Source of the DNA: Bacteroidia bacterium
Lineage (GTDB): Bacteria > Bacteroidota > Bacteroidia > J057
Assembly: GCA_030430205.1 (NCBI GenBank)
Contig: JAUIGE010000045.1
Span: forward strand, 1 to 47,920
Direction of reading: 5' to 3'
Length of the DNA: 47,920 bases
Below are positions 33,201 through 42,077 of this stretch, one piece after another (position 1 is the stretch's first letter; every line of letters starts with the position of its first letter). The notes below the pieces were generated by a model. The model was given only the letters and a program-made list of their open reading frames with translations, ran no database searches and had not been told where the DNA came from. The position numbers and the translations under genes were made by a program.

Positions 33201-35677
33201 TTGTCATCTTTGTCTACTGCCGCCACAGAAAATGTAATGTCCTGATTGACACCTCGGTAGTAGTATCCCTCAGATTTGATTCCCACATAGTAGTCATTGG
33301 GAAAAATATCAAAATCTACCGCGCGGCTCACCGTTCTGCCTGTCAGGTCAAAAACACTGGTTGTCGCTGTGCCTTTGATATAGCCGGGTGTCTCGATATT
33401 GGTGGGAATTTCAAATGTCTGCTGAACTTCTCCCTTTTCATCGAGTTTTCCTTCGAAAAAGGTGTTTTCGAGGGTTTTCAGGCGATCTTTATAGGTCTGC
33501 GAAACATAAAAATTGTAGTCGTTGTATTTTTTAGACTGAAAAGTTGCATGCCGCAGCCGCACGTCCATTTCGTATTTGTGGTTGGCAGTAGGCGCGCCAA
33601 AGAGGTATTCGGCATCCACATCTACGATGAGTTTTTCGCCCATTTTGAAGCGCTCCTTATTGCCTTTGGCAGCCACCCGGATTTTATCCGGCACAAAGTC
33701 CTCCACGCTGATGGCGTAGTCCTGGATAAACTGATCGTCTCCCGTCATCAATTCGACGCGGTAGCGACCGGTCTGGGCGAAATCAGGAATGTCCAATTCG
33801 ATCTCCAGGGCTCCCTGGCTGTCCAGTTCTTTGGTAAAAGACTGGAACAATTCGCCGCGCGGATTGAATACTTTGAGGACGATGGGAATATTGCCCACCA
33901 TGCCCAAATTCGCATCACGCATAATGGCAGAAATATGCGCTTTATCGCCAGGGCGATAGAGATCGCGGTCACCATAGATGAAGCAATCGTAACCCGATTG
34001 CGGGATAGACTTGCCGCCCACATCGTAACGCGATGTTTCTACCCGTGCGGAGCGCACATCGAGGAAGTTGAAGTCATCGCCAAACTCGGCGGTGATAAGC
34101 GCAGGATGAAATCCTTCCATGCCTTCCTGCGTGTCGGAAAAGCGAACAATGCCGTCAGGCCCTGTTTTGGCGGAAAAAAGGGTTTGGTTGTTTGTAGAAA
34201 TCACTTTGATTTCGACATTGGCAAGCGGCTCTGCCGTCTTGATGGAATTGACAAAAACGAGGATCTCGTTTCCTGCCTTTTTCGTGATCAGGCCCATATC
34301 GGAGATACAGATCAGCTTGGAGTCGCGCAGCCAATAATCCTGATCAGAGCGAACCTCCGCTATATAAATGCCTTTAAAACGCTCATCAAGCACCCTGTCG
34401 AGGTTGAGCGTCTTGCGCTGGCGCATATTGGGTGTCGCCTCAAAGGTGATCTCTTCTTCGTATAGCTGTTGCCCATAGTAGCTCACATAGTATTCGCTGC
34501 CATAGTCATTGCCATAATCATTGTACATATTTTGGTACTCGTAATTCTGGTAAAAGAAAAAGAGCAGGTTGTTTTTGAAAACTTCATGAACGTACAATTT
34601 GGCTTTTTCCACATTGACGCCTTCATAGGCCAAATTCTGAAAACCTCCACGAGCGAGGTACATGCCTTTATCCGAAAAATCCAGGGAAGGCTCCAGGTTG
34701 GCAACTGCTACTTCCTGCTCAAAGGCTTCTTCGAGTGAACCCCCAAATAAGCCCGGCATGCCTGCTTTTACCTTTACTTTATAGGTACTTCCCGGCTTAA
34801 AACCGCCTTCAATCCGAATGATATTCTGGCGCGTGGAGAAAGTCATGCCACTTACTTTGGGCTCAACTTCAATGTAACTTTTGAGGTTTTTGTCGTCAGC
34901 GGCCTGACTTGCCACCAGCTCCACCCAGGCATTATCTCCACTGAAACTGGAGGTAGCGCCGATGATCTGCATCTCAGTGATGGGTGAAAGGACAAGGGAA
35001 AAGGTTTTGTTGCTGGGCAATCCACGATCAGAGTTCATAGGCTGCAAGCCTTTGGCGAGTGTCAGCTCAAATTTTTGAGCTGTTTCCGTCTGTTGCATCT
35101 CACCGAGGTTGACAGTCAGCCGTGTAGACGGCTGGTCATTGGTGACCCCCAGGCTGCTGTGCGCCTGTCCTTCGCGCGTAGCGCTGAGCGCCCCTGCAAG
35201 CGCCTGAGGCGCTACATCATAATTGAAGAGCAGATTGGCCATCACGCGCACGCGATGATCGGAATGGGGAATCTGTTCCCAATAAATCTCGGCTTCTACA
35301 GCCGAAAAATAAGGCGTATGGAAGCTGTAATCACTGCTTTGCAGTTTGAGTTTTTTACCAAAAAGCACAGCTTTATTCACGCTGGCGCTGTAGTCCTGGC
35401 TTTGCTTCAGCGGCCCTTCGGGCGAGAAGAGCAGGCTACTGGCGTTGAGCCATTTGAAGCGGCCGGCAATAGCCGGCTTAAAAGTCACAAACTCCTCAGT
35501 GAGCCACTGATCCTGCACATCATCAGGAGCCAGCTCCTGGTCAAAATTGATGGTAAAGGACTGTAAGTCCTGGACTTCACCTTGCGGCTCAAAGTCCGTG
35601 ACAGTCACCTGATCGCGGTTACAGCTCCAGAGGAGAAGCGTTACTGAAAAGAAGATAAGGAAGTTGCGGATTTTCAT
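30260..35677 (-). CDS. Bacterial alpha-2-macroglobulin, lipoprotein with intact thioester
   Basis: 1805 residues. The signal peptide ends LLLWSC, so Cys19 is lipidated. The order is: N-terminal macroglobulin-like (MG) domains, a YGDRDLYRPGDKAHISAIMRDANLG segment typical of the family near residue 570, further MG domains, KPRTTQKITVKTKAEQDIRVTIAVVDEGIL, the bait-like stretch after YDLYEYLLPEIV, and the thioester motif YPYGCLEQT with Cys1343 and Gln1346, followed by the alpha/alpha toroid. The protein traps attacking proteases in the periplasm and binds them covalently. In Proteobacteria it is usually coupled with pbpC; no pbpC is in this window. Confidence 0.95.
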   Translation of the reverse strand: MKIRNFLIFFSVTLLLWSCNRDQVTVTDFEPQGEVQDLQSFTINFDQELAPDDVQDQWLTEEFVTFKPAIAGRFKWLNASSLLFSPEGPLKQSQDYSASVNKAVLFGKKLKLQSSDYSFHTPYFSAVEAEIYWEQIPHSDHRVRVMANLLFNYDVAPQALAGALSATREGQAHSSLGVTNDQPSTRLTVNLGEMQQTETAQKFELTLAKGLQPMNSDRGLPSNKTFSLVLSPITEMQIIGATSSFSGDNAWVELVASQAADDKNLKSYIEVEPKVSGMTFSTRQNIIRIEGGFKPGSTYKVKVKAGMPGLFGGSLEEAFEQEVAVANLEPSLDFSDKGMYLARGGFQNLAYEGVNVEKAKLYVHEVFKNNLLFFFYQNYEYQNMYNDYGNDYGSEYYVSYYGQQLYEEEITFEATPNMRQRKTLNLDRVLDERFKGIYIAEVRSDQDYWLRDSKLICISDMGLITKKAGNEILVFVNSIKTAEPLANVEIKVISTNNQTLFSAKTGPDGIVRFSDTQEGMEGFHPALITAEFGDDFNFLDVRSARVETSRYDVGGKSIPQSGYDCFIYGDRDLYRPGDKAHISAIMRDANLGMVGNIPIVLKVFNPRGELFQSFTKELDSQGALEIELDIPDFAQTGRYRVELMTGDDQFIQDYAISVEDFVPDKIRVAAKGNKERFKMGEKLIVDVDAEYLFGAPTANHKYEMDVRLRHATFQSKKYNDYNFYVSQTYKDRLKTLENTFFEGKLDEKGEVQQTFEIPTNIETPGYIKGTATTSVFDLTGRTVSRAVDFDIFPNDYYVGIKSEGYYYRGVNQDITFSVAAVDKDDKDAQGVTVELSLVKHVWKTVLSKSNRTGRYRYISERVEVNVWDKNIVVNGKEQKVNFQVEKSGSYELRANVKGNQFRVSQGFYAYYRGNSGRGDFQIDKEGRVDIVLDKEKYAPGEKAHALFVTPFAGKMLVTVERDNILEHRYVNVTGNSVELDIDLGPQHLPNAYITATLFRPHTADNQSPFLVGHGFAPIMVEDANKHLAVEIKAPTQKVKPRTTQKITVKTKAEQDIRVTIAVVDEGILQIKGYKTPDPYASMYAKRSLQVESYDLYEYLLPEIVAPKTSSPAGGDEGRSKRLNPVKAKRFKLLSYWSGIKRTNANGEVTIDLKLPQFNGEVRIMAVAYKGDRFGSADMPMKVADDIVLQPSIPRVLSVGDTLVMPVSVMNTTGEAGSAQVKVDVEGPIELISDRSRAVRLAANGTETTYFTLVGKSEVGTGKITMTTTGLDKVQEEIEIAVRPISPYIRKGDGGSIKAGEEISFSIPDNFVGGTQEASVTVSAFPGQGLGRHFRYLVRYPYGCLEQTTSSAFPQLYFNELAQQLAPDLYKTGNPIYFAQQGAIRIQDMMRYDGGFSYWPEYNGDVNWWASAFATHYLVEAQKKGLNVNQQVLEKALDYLVRRAANRETYTYYTYEDGRRISKNIANKSAVYSLYVLALAGRPEISFMNYYRARPQLLTGDTRYLLAGAYAHAKDWAAFNDLVPSSYATERTDRLTGGSFDSEIRANAIMLNVLLDVNPDHPQVPLIISYLSKNMDNIWSTQDRVWTFLGMGKAAKRAAESNVTIEMLADGKVVNTFKPGTSSFSATALAGKKISLRAAGQGNTYYSWDTEGVQVNGKVTEEDKDLKVRRTYYDRFGTVITDMNFSQGDLIVCRLALTGGPRSVDNIAISDLIPAGFEIENPRLRTSADLAWVDKQGNRMNPQYVDIRDDRLLVFTSASANNTYYYYYMMRVVNTGNYRLAPVGAEAMYDPNYRSYHGAGLVKVVE

Positions 35678-35796
35678 AAAATGGGCGGATTGTTACGTTT
35701 TTATAAAAGTAAGAAGGATTTGGGGAAAAGTGTGCATGGTTTATGTAATTTGCCGAACATCCCAGAACCCGTAATCTGGAACAAAAAACGAAGATT

Positions 35797-37011
35797 ATGC
35801 CTACTATATCTGACCGCATGCAAGCCATGCCAGCTTCTCCGATCCGCAAGCTCGTCCCCTTTGCCGACGCGGCCAAAGCCCGCGGCACACATATCTACCA
35901 CCTCAATATCGGCCAACCCGATATAGAAACCCCTGCCGAATGGTGGCAGGCCATAGACAACGCACAGCTCAAAGTGCTGGAATACAGCCACTCCCAGGGC
36001 ATCGCGCCTTTGAGAAAAAGCATTAGCGATTATTATAAGCGCCTGGACTACTTCATCCGTCCAGACGATGTCATCGTCACGACCGGCGCTTCTGAAGCGC
36101 TTAATTTCATCTTTGCAGCCTGTATGAATCCTGACGATGAAGTCATCATTCCAGAACCCTTTTATGCCAACTACAATGGATTTGCTATCGCTTCCAATGT
36201 AAAAGTAGTGCCCATCACTACCCACATCGAGGATGACTTTGCCTTGCCTGATATAAAAGCTTTCGAAAAGCTGATCACGCCACGAACCAAGGCGATCATG
36301 ATTTGTAATCCGGGCAATCCTACCGGAGTGGTATATCAGTTGGAAGCCCTTGAGAAGCTGAAGCAAATCGTGCTGAAGTATGATTTATACCTGATTGCAG
36401 ATGAAGTATATCGTGAGTTTGTATATGATGGAGAAAAACATGCTTCTGTCCTGGGGATGGATAGCCTGGAGGAAAACGTGATCGTGGTTGACTCTGTTTC
36501 CAAGCGCTTCAGCGCTTGCGGGGCACGTATCGGTTGTGTGATCTCACGCAATGCAGAAGTGATGGGCGCCATCATGAAGATGGCGCAAGCGCGCCTCTCC
36601 CCTCCTACCCTGGGCCAGTTGGGTGCACAGGCAGCCTATCAACTTCCACCTTCTTATTATGAAGGCGTAAATAGAGAATATAATATCCGCCGGGACTTCC
36701 TCAAGCAGGCTTTGGATGCCATACCGGGAGTGCTTTGCCCGGAAGTGAATGGCGCATTTTATGCGATGGTGCGCCTCCCGGTGGAGGATACCGAGCAGTT
36801 TTGCCAATGGATGCTGGAATCCTTTGAATACAAAGGAGCTACTGTCATGATGGCGCCTGCGGCAGGCTTTTATGCCACTCCTGGCCTCGGTAGTGACGAG
36901 GTGCGCCTCGCCTACGTCCTAAATACAGAGGACCTGGCAAAAGCCATGGAATGTCTGGCAGAAGGAATCAAAGCCTATCAGGCTGTGAGGGCAGAAAGTA
37001 CTGCCGGATAA
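35797..37011 (+). CDS. Class I/II PLP-dependent aminotransferase (aspartate aminotransferase type)
   Basis: 404 residues. The PLP-binding lysine is K236 in VVDSVSKRFSACGARIGCVIS; the ICNPGNPTGVVY (about 168-179) and IADEVYREFVYDG (about 201-213) motifs contact cofactor and substrate. Fold-type I enzymes of this kind transfer amino groups from aspartate, aromatic or branched amino acids to 2-oxo acids. The substrate is not set by neighbours, which are unrelated. Divergent from the alpha-2-macroglobulin gene; the 119-base gap holds a weak TTTG...TAATTTG promoter-like pattern (35719-35752) that I do not score separately. Confidence 0.9.
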   Translation: MPTISDRMQAMPASPIRKLVPFADAAKARGTHIYHLNIGQPDIETPAEWWQAIDNAQLKVLEYSHSQGIAPLRKSISDYYKRLDYFIRPDDVIVTTGASEALNFIFAACMNPDDEVIIPEPFYANYNGFAIASNVKVVPITTHIEDDFALPDIKAFEKLITPRTKAIMICNPGNPTGVVYQLEALEKLKQIVLKYDLYLIADEVYREFVYDGEKHASVLGMDSLEENVIVVDSVSKRFSACGARIGCVISRNAEVMGAIMKMAQARLSPPTLGQLGAQAAYQLPPSYYEGVNREYNIRRDFLKQALDAIPGVLCPEVNGAFYAMVRLPVEDTEQFCQWMLESFEYKGATVMMAPAAGFYATPGLGSDEVRLAYVLNTEDLAKAMECLAEGIKAYQAVRAESTAG

Positions 37012-37062
37012 TGCCGCTTCAGCAACCGGAAATTCTTCTTTTAACCTCCAACCATACTTCTC

Positions 37063-37494
37063 ATGCGAATCCTTTTCCTTCTTTCCCTCATCCTCTTTTT
37101 CGGATGTCAATCTACCAAAACCATCCCGGCAGATTACGAGGGACAACGAATCACTTTTGGCGCGGGCGGCGGTTTTACCGGAGCTGTGACGACCTATTGT
37201 TTGCTTGAAAATGGAAGACTTTACAAGAAAGAAGGCATTCCAGGGAAAAATGAAAGTGAATACGAAAAGATCGGTCGCCTGAATAAAAGCGAAAGGACAG
37301 CCTTGCTGAATCAGGGAGCCGAAGCCATCAAAATATTTGAATATGAAGGTCAGCCCGGCAATATGTATGCATTCGTGGACTGCGAACTGGATGCAGGCAA
37401 AGGCCGTTTTACCTGGGATATGGGCGATCCGCCCACCGGAGATATCCTATATGAGCTTTATCTTTCGTTAATGAAAACAGTAAAATCAGAATAA
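37063..37494 (+). CDS. Small lipoprotein, function unknown
   Basis: 143 residues. The signal peptide (MRILFLLSLILFFGC) makes Cys15 the lipidation site. The mature part is compact: ADYEGQRITFGAGGGFTGAVTTYCLLENGRLYKKE at the front, then a helix (LNKSERTALLNQGAEAIKIF), and a C-terminal YAFVDCELDAGKGRFTWD strand pair. It looks like a family of Bacteroidota lipoproteins in which a FGxGGGFTG motif is repeated, but no function is known to me. It lies 51 nt after the aminotransferase gene and 1 nt before the M4 protease gene, so it may share their transcript. Confidence 0.75.
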   Translation: MRILFLLSLILFFGCQSTKTIPADYEGQRITFGAGGGFTGAVTTYCLLENGRLYKKEGIPGKNESEYEKIGRLNKSERTALLNQGAEAIKIFEYEGQPGNMYAFVDCELDAGKGRFTWDMGDPPTGDILYELYLSLMKTVKSE

Positions 37495-37495
37495 C

Positions 37496-40400
37496 ATGAA
37501 ACAGCCAGTACTTTTACTTGTGGCGATCCTGGTATCGCAATTCGCCTTTGGCCAGACATTTAAGGAAATAGACAAAAAGGCTACGCCTTCTACCTTCCAG
37601 CCAGATGTCATCATCCGCGGAGCGGATCAGTCTTTTTTCCAATCCCCCAACCTCACGGTTTCGGCCGACTATTGGGGCATCCCGGGCAGCCTCCGCCAAA
37701 AGATAGCGCAGGCTCAGCAGGCTGACAACAGCCTGAATCACATACAGGCGGTGAGCGCCAAAGGCCTTCCTACTTTTATCCAAACTCAAAGCGACGGAAG
37801 CGAAAACAGCATGCCTGCGACCTCCCAGGCCGCTGAACTGGCCAGTTTTCGATACCTCGATGAGCTGAAAAGCCTCATCCGCATTCAGGAGCCCTCGCAG
37901 GAGTTTGCGGTAAAAACGAACGAGACAGATCAGCTGGGCCAACGTCATGTGAAGTTGCAGCAGTTCTATCAGGGCGTGCCTGTTTATGCATCTGAGGTGA
38001 TCGTTCACTTTTCGCCGGATGGGCAAAAGCGCTTCAATGGCCGTTACCACGCCACGCCTGCGGGCATCTCTGTGACTGCTGCAATCAGCGATTCGCTGGC
38101 GATTCTGGAAGCCATTCGGCATGTCAGCCTCATCACACATTACCGCCCACTCAGGGCGCCAGAGAAAAAAATCATGAAATATGATGGCCCCCTCTCTGAA
38201 TTGGTGCTTTACCCCAACCCTGCAAACAAAGAAGCGCTACAACTCGCTTACCATATCACCATCCGCCCTAATTTTGTGGAGCGCTACGAATATTATGTGG
38301 ATGCCCAAACAGGCGAGGTTCTGCACAGCTTTGACCATACCTGCTCCATAGGCCCCAAAACGGGTACAGGCACAGACCTCAATGGCGTAGCACGCAGCTT
38401 TGGCATCTACCAGGACGCCAGCAACGTCCACTACATGATAGATGCTTCCAAAAGCATGTTCACCGGTTCCAGTACCAAACTCCCCGACCAGGGTGAGGGC
38501 ATCATCATGACCGGGGATATGAACAATACAGGTACCCAAAACCCCAGCTTTTTCTATGTTACTTCAAATACCACCAATGGCTTTTCAGCTACGGAAGTGT
38601 CCGCTCATTATAATGCAGGCATAGCCTTCGACTACTTCAAAAGCGCCCATGGGCGCAATTCCATCAATGGAAGTGGCGGAGACATCGTCTCTTTTGTGAA
38701 TGTCGCCGATGACAATGGCAGCGGTTTGGATAATGCCTTTTGGAACGGCCAGGCGATTTTTTATGGAAATGGAGCCAGCTCATTCACTCCTTTGGCGGGA
38801 GCCCTTGACGTAGCCGGTCATGAGATGTCTCATGGCACGGTGCAGGAAACCGCCAACCTGGAGTACCAGGGGGAATCCGGTGCCCTCAACGAATCTTTCG
38901 CTGATATCTTCGGTGTCATGATTGACCGCAATGACTGGACGCTGGGAGAGGATGTGGTAAAAACGAGTGCTTTTCCATCGGGCGCTTTGCGCAGCATGAG
39001 CGACCCCCACAATGGCGGCACCAACCTCAATCACAATGGCTACCAGCCCAAAAAATACTCTGAGCGCTATACCGGCTCTCAGGACAATGGCGGTGTACAT
39101 ATCAATAGCGGTATTCCCAACCATGCCTTTTACCTGTATGCACAAGCTGTAGGTAAAGACAAAGCGGAAGACACCTACTACCGCGCCTTGTCAACATACC
39201 TCACACGATCGTCGAAGTTTGAAGACTGCCGTCTGGCAGTTCAGCAGGCAGCCATAGACCTCTATGGCAACAACTCCAGCGAGCTGATCGCCGCCGAGAC
39301 GGCATTTGCTGCCGTGGAAATGCCCGGCTCACCCGCCAGTGGCGGGGGCAGTGGGGGCGGTGGCCCCAAACCCAATCTGCAGGACCTGCCTGTCAATCCC
39401 GGCCAGGATTTTATCCTGAGCACAGACGTTAATCCTGGGGATATAAATACCCTCTATCGCTCGTCTACTACGGGGACCAATTTTGCAGCGATGAGCACCA
39501 CAGATCACAAAGAACGCATCAGCGTGAGAGATGATGGCGCTTTTGGCTATATCGTCGGCACCGACAACCATGTTCGCGAACTGCGCCTTGACCCCAACAA
39601 TGTCAATGAGCAAATCATCAGCAACCAGCCCGATTGGGACAATGCCGTCATCTCCAAGGACGGCACCAAAATGGCGGCCATTACCACCTCCATTGATACT
39701 TCTATCTACATCTTTAATTTTGCAAATAATACCGCCGCCCAATTCATTTTGTACAACCCTACTTTCTCCCAGGGGGTAAATTCAGGCGGCGTTTTGTATG
39801 CTGATGCATTGGAATGGGACTACAGTGGTCAATTTGTGATGTATGATGCTTTCAACCGCATTACCGGCACCCTGGGTGATAATGTTGAATATTGGGATGT
39901 AGGATTTTTGAATGTATGGGATAACCAAACCAACAATTGGGGAACAGGCGAAGTGACCAAACTTTTCACTCAGCTCGATCCGGGTATCAGCATAGGTGAT
40001 GCTGTTTTTTCCTCCAATTCGCCTTATATCATCGCCTTTGACTATATCGACAACAATACAGGAGATTTTTCTGTCGTCGCTGCGAATATAGAAACAGGAG
40101 ATGTGCAAGCTGTTTTTACCCAAAGCATTTTGGGCTACCCTGATTATTCAAAACGTGACGATAAAATCCTCTTTGCAGCGGAGGATCAGGCAGGTAATGA
40201 AATTGTCGCTCAGATTTCCATGGCTAATGACAAAATCACGCCTTCTGGGCAGGCGACTGCATTGATAGGAGATGCGACTTATCCCATTTGGTATGCCACA
40301 GGCGTCCGTGACCTGCTGCTGAATGTCAGGGACGGTTTTGAATCCAAAAACCTGGGGGCCATCGCTTTTCCCAATCCTGTGAAAGATATCCTAAACCTCC

Positions 40401-40606
40401 GCTATGAGTTGGAAAAAGCATCTTCAGTGAAGATCAGCCTGTATGATCTTTCGGGCAAATGGCTGCGCAACCTGGCTGTCACAGCTCCGCAAAGCCCGGG
40501 TGAGCATGAGCTCAGCAGCGACCTTTCCGATCTGCCCGCAGGCAGCTATATCCTCCACCTCCAGGCAGGCAATAAACTGCAAAGTATTTCGCTTTTGAAG
40601 CTATAA
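37496..40606 (+). CDS. M4 family metallopeptidase (thermolysin-like) with T9SS sorting domain
   Basis: 1036 residues. Signal peptide (1-19), FTP/PepSY-type propeptide (about 60-280: GQRHVKLQQFYQGVPVYASEVIVHF), then the M4 catalytic domain. Zinc ligands and catalytic residues are HEMSH at 442-446 (H442, E443, H446), E466 in GALNESFAD, and the transition-state histidine H535 in GGVHINSGIPNHAFYL. A glycine-rich linker leads to a beta-propeller-like region (about 640-930), and the last 80 residues (FPNPVKDILNLRYEL, DLPAGSYILHL) are a T9SS type A signal. Secreted, broad-specificity endopeptidase; it starts an apparent operon with the Ig-like repeat protein. Confidence 0.93.
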   Translation: MKQPVLLLVAILVSQFAFGQTFKEIDKKATPSTFQPDVIIRGADQSFFQSPNLTVSADYWGIPGSLRQKIAQAQQADNSLNHIQAVSAKGLPTFIQTQSDGSENSMPATSQAAELASFRYLDELKSLIRIQEPSQEFAVKTNETDQLGQRHVKLQQFYQGVPVYASEVIVHFSPDGQKRFNGRYHATPAGISVTAAISDSLAILEAIRHVSLITHYRPLRAPEKKIMKYDGPLSELVLYPNPANKEALQLAYHITIRPNFVERYEYYVDAQTGEVLHSFDHTCSIGPKTGTGTDLNGVARSFGIYQDASNVHYMIDASKSMFTGSSTKLPDQGEGIIMTGDMNNTGTQNPSFFYVTSNTTNGFSATEVSAHYNAGIAFDYFKSAHGRNSINGSGGDIVSFVNVADDNGSGLDNAFWNGQAIFYGNGASSFTPLAGALDVAGHEMSHGTVQETANLEYQGESGALNESFADIFGVMIDRNDWTLGEDVVKTSAFPSGALRSMSDPHNGGTNLNHNGYQPKKYSERYTGSQDNGGVHINSGIPNHAFYLYAQAVGKDKAEDTYYRALSTYLTRSSKFEDCRLAVQQAAIDLYGNNSSELIAAETAFAAVEMPGSPASGGGSGGGGPKPNLQDLPVNPGQDFILSTDVNPGDINTLYRSSTTGTNFAAMSTTDHKERISVRDDGAFGYIVGTDNHVRELRLDPNNVNEQIISNQPDWDNAVISKDGTKMAAITTSIDTSIYIFNFANNTAAQFILYNPTFSQGVNSGGVLYADALEWDYSGQFVMYDAFNRITGTLGDNVEYWDVGFLNVWDNQTNNWGTGEVTKLFTQLDPGISIGDAVFSSNSPYIIAFDYIDNNTGDFSVVAANIETGDVQAVFTQSILGYPDYSKRDDKILFAAEDQAGNEIVAQISMANDKITPSGQATALIGDATYPIWYATGVRDLLLNVRDGFESKNLGAIAFPNPVKDILNLRYELEKASSVKISLYDLSGKWLRNLAVTAPQSPGEHELSSDLSDLPAGSYILHLQAGNKLQSISLLKL

Positions 40607-40616
40607 AAAGGATTTC

Positions 40617-42038
40617 ATGAATAAAGTAACAACACTTTCTCTCCTCTTTCTCTGCTTAATTTCCTTTGCAAAGCTTTCAGCACAGGTACTGCCCCAGGCC
40701 CTTATCATTGGAGATACGACTTTCTGCCCCGACGACAGCGTACAGCTTTTTGTGGTGCCGGGCACCTACCCGCGCTACCTTTGGTCTACGGGTGATACCA
40801 CCAACGATCCGACGCTCTTTGCCAGCGCGGCTGGCAGCTATTGGGTCCGTGTCATAGACACGGCTGGCAATGTCGGGCCCATGTCTCCGACCCGGAGTAT
40901 CTCACAAATAACACCTCCGGCAAAGCCCCGGATTCTCGGTCAGGCCGCTTTTTGTAAAAACGGCAGCACCAGCCTCACGGCTTCGCCGGGCAATATGCCC
41001 AAATACCGCTGGTCTACGCTGGACAGCAGTGCCAGCATACAAGTCTCACAACCAGGCAATTACAGCCTGGTCGCCATAGACATAAATGGCTGCGAAAGTG
41101 TACTTTCTGATCCTTTTTCGGTGGTCGAAAATCCTTTGCCGCCCCGACCTGTCATCATGGGTGACTCAGCCATCTGCGAGGGCGACAGCGCCCTGGTGGG
41201 CTTGTTAGCGCCTTTTTATACCAGCTATAATTGGTCAAATGGGGCCGGGAGCCAAAGTATTTGGGTGAAGATGGCCGACAGCCTGAGAATCTCTGTTACG
41301 GATACCAATGGCTGCCAAAGTCCGCTTTCAGCGGTCTTTATCGTGCGCGAAAGCATGCGCCCGCCCCCTCCCGCCATCGGCGGAGATACCGTCTTCTGTG
41401 AAGGCGACAGCCTTCAGCTTTTTGGCCCCATGGGCCAGACGAGCTACCTCTGGTCTACGGGCGCCACGACGCCCACTGTCTGGGTTCAAAGCTCGGGCGC
41501 TTACGCCCTGCGTGTCACCAATGCGGTGGGCTGTATCAGCCCTTTCTCTCAGCCCTGGCGCATCAGCGAGCTGCCTGTGCCTGCCATGCCTGTCATCAGC
41601 CCTTTTGGGCCCGATAGCCTGCACGCCAACAGCCACGCCAGAAGCTATATCTGGCTGTACAACGGCCAGCCTCTGGCCGACAGCTCCGAGATCATCCCCG
41701 CCAACCAATCCGGTGTATACCAGGTCATCGCCCTGAATGAAAGCTGCATTTCAGATACTTCAGCGGCATTTTCTTTTGTAAAAACCAGTTTGGGAGAAAA
41801 GCTTTCCGATGAATTTGCCATTTATCCCAATCCTGCAAAGGACAGGCTTTACATCCTTTTTCCGCAAAAAAGAGAGCTCGAAATCGCTGTCATGGACATA
41901 CAGGGCAAAAAAATCATGCAGCAAAGGCTGCTTTTGGATGCCTCAGGCCTGGGCGAGTTGAAGCTGGAAGGATTGGCCCAGGGTTACTATTTTCTGAGAA
42001 TAGGCGCGGCCTGGAAGAAGTTTTTGGTGAAAGAATAG
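40617..42038 (+). CDS. Secreted Ig-like repeat protein with T9SS sorting domain
   Basis: 473 residues. Signal peptide (to about 22, ending AKLSAQ). Four repeats of about 85-90 residues follow, each starting with P-x-I-x-GD-x-x-FC-x-GDS and carrying a YLWSTG(A/D)TT signature and an internal disulfide-type cysteine pair, with a fifth shorter one; this is an Ig/PKD-like adhesion-type stalk. The last 80 residues (FAIYPNPAKDRLYILFP, MDIQGKKIMQQ, LAQGYYFLRI) are a T9SS type A signal. The gene lies 10 nt after the M4 protease stop and is probably co-transcribed. Ligand unknown. Confidence 0.88.
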   Translation: MNKVTTLSLLFLCLISFAKLSAQVLPQALIIGDTTFCPDDSVQLFVVPGTYPRYLWSTGDTTNDPTLFASAAGSYWVRVIDTAGNVGPMSPTRSISQITPPAKPRILGQAAFCKNGSTSLTASPGNMPKYRWSTLDSSASIQVSQPGNYSLVAIDINGCESVLSDPFSVVENPLPPRPVIMGDSAICEGDSALVGLLAPFYTSYNWSNGAGSQSIWVKMADSLRISVTDTNGCQSPLSAVFIVRESMRPPPPAIGGDTVFCEGDSLQLFGPMGQTSYLWSTGATTPTVWVQSSGAYALRVTNAVGCISPFSQPWRISELPVPAMPVISPFGPDSLHANSHARSYIWLYNGQPLADSSEIIPANQSGVYQVIALNESCISDTSAAFSFVKTSLGEKLSDEFAIYPNPAKDRLYILFPQKRELEIAVMDIQGKKIMQQRLLLDASGLGELKLEGLAQGYYFLRIGAAWKKFLVKE

Positions 42039-42077
42039 AAAATCGTTTTTCCTATCTTGCAAGCCAAATTTTTTCCC

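Noticed and set aside
33158-34465. 435-residue open frame on the + strand inside the alpha-2-macroglobulin gene
   Set aside because: It is antisense to a clearly conserved protein, has no recognisable domain and no start signal; long antisense frames are common in this codon usage.
35719-35752. TTTG ... TAATTTG promoter for the class I aminotransferase
   Set aside because: The -7 part lacks one base of TAnnTTTG and spacing is off; too weak to list.
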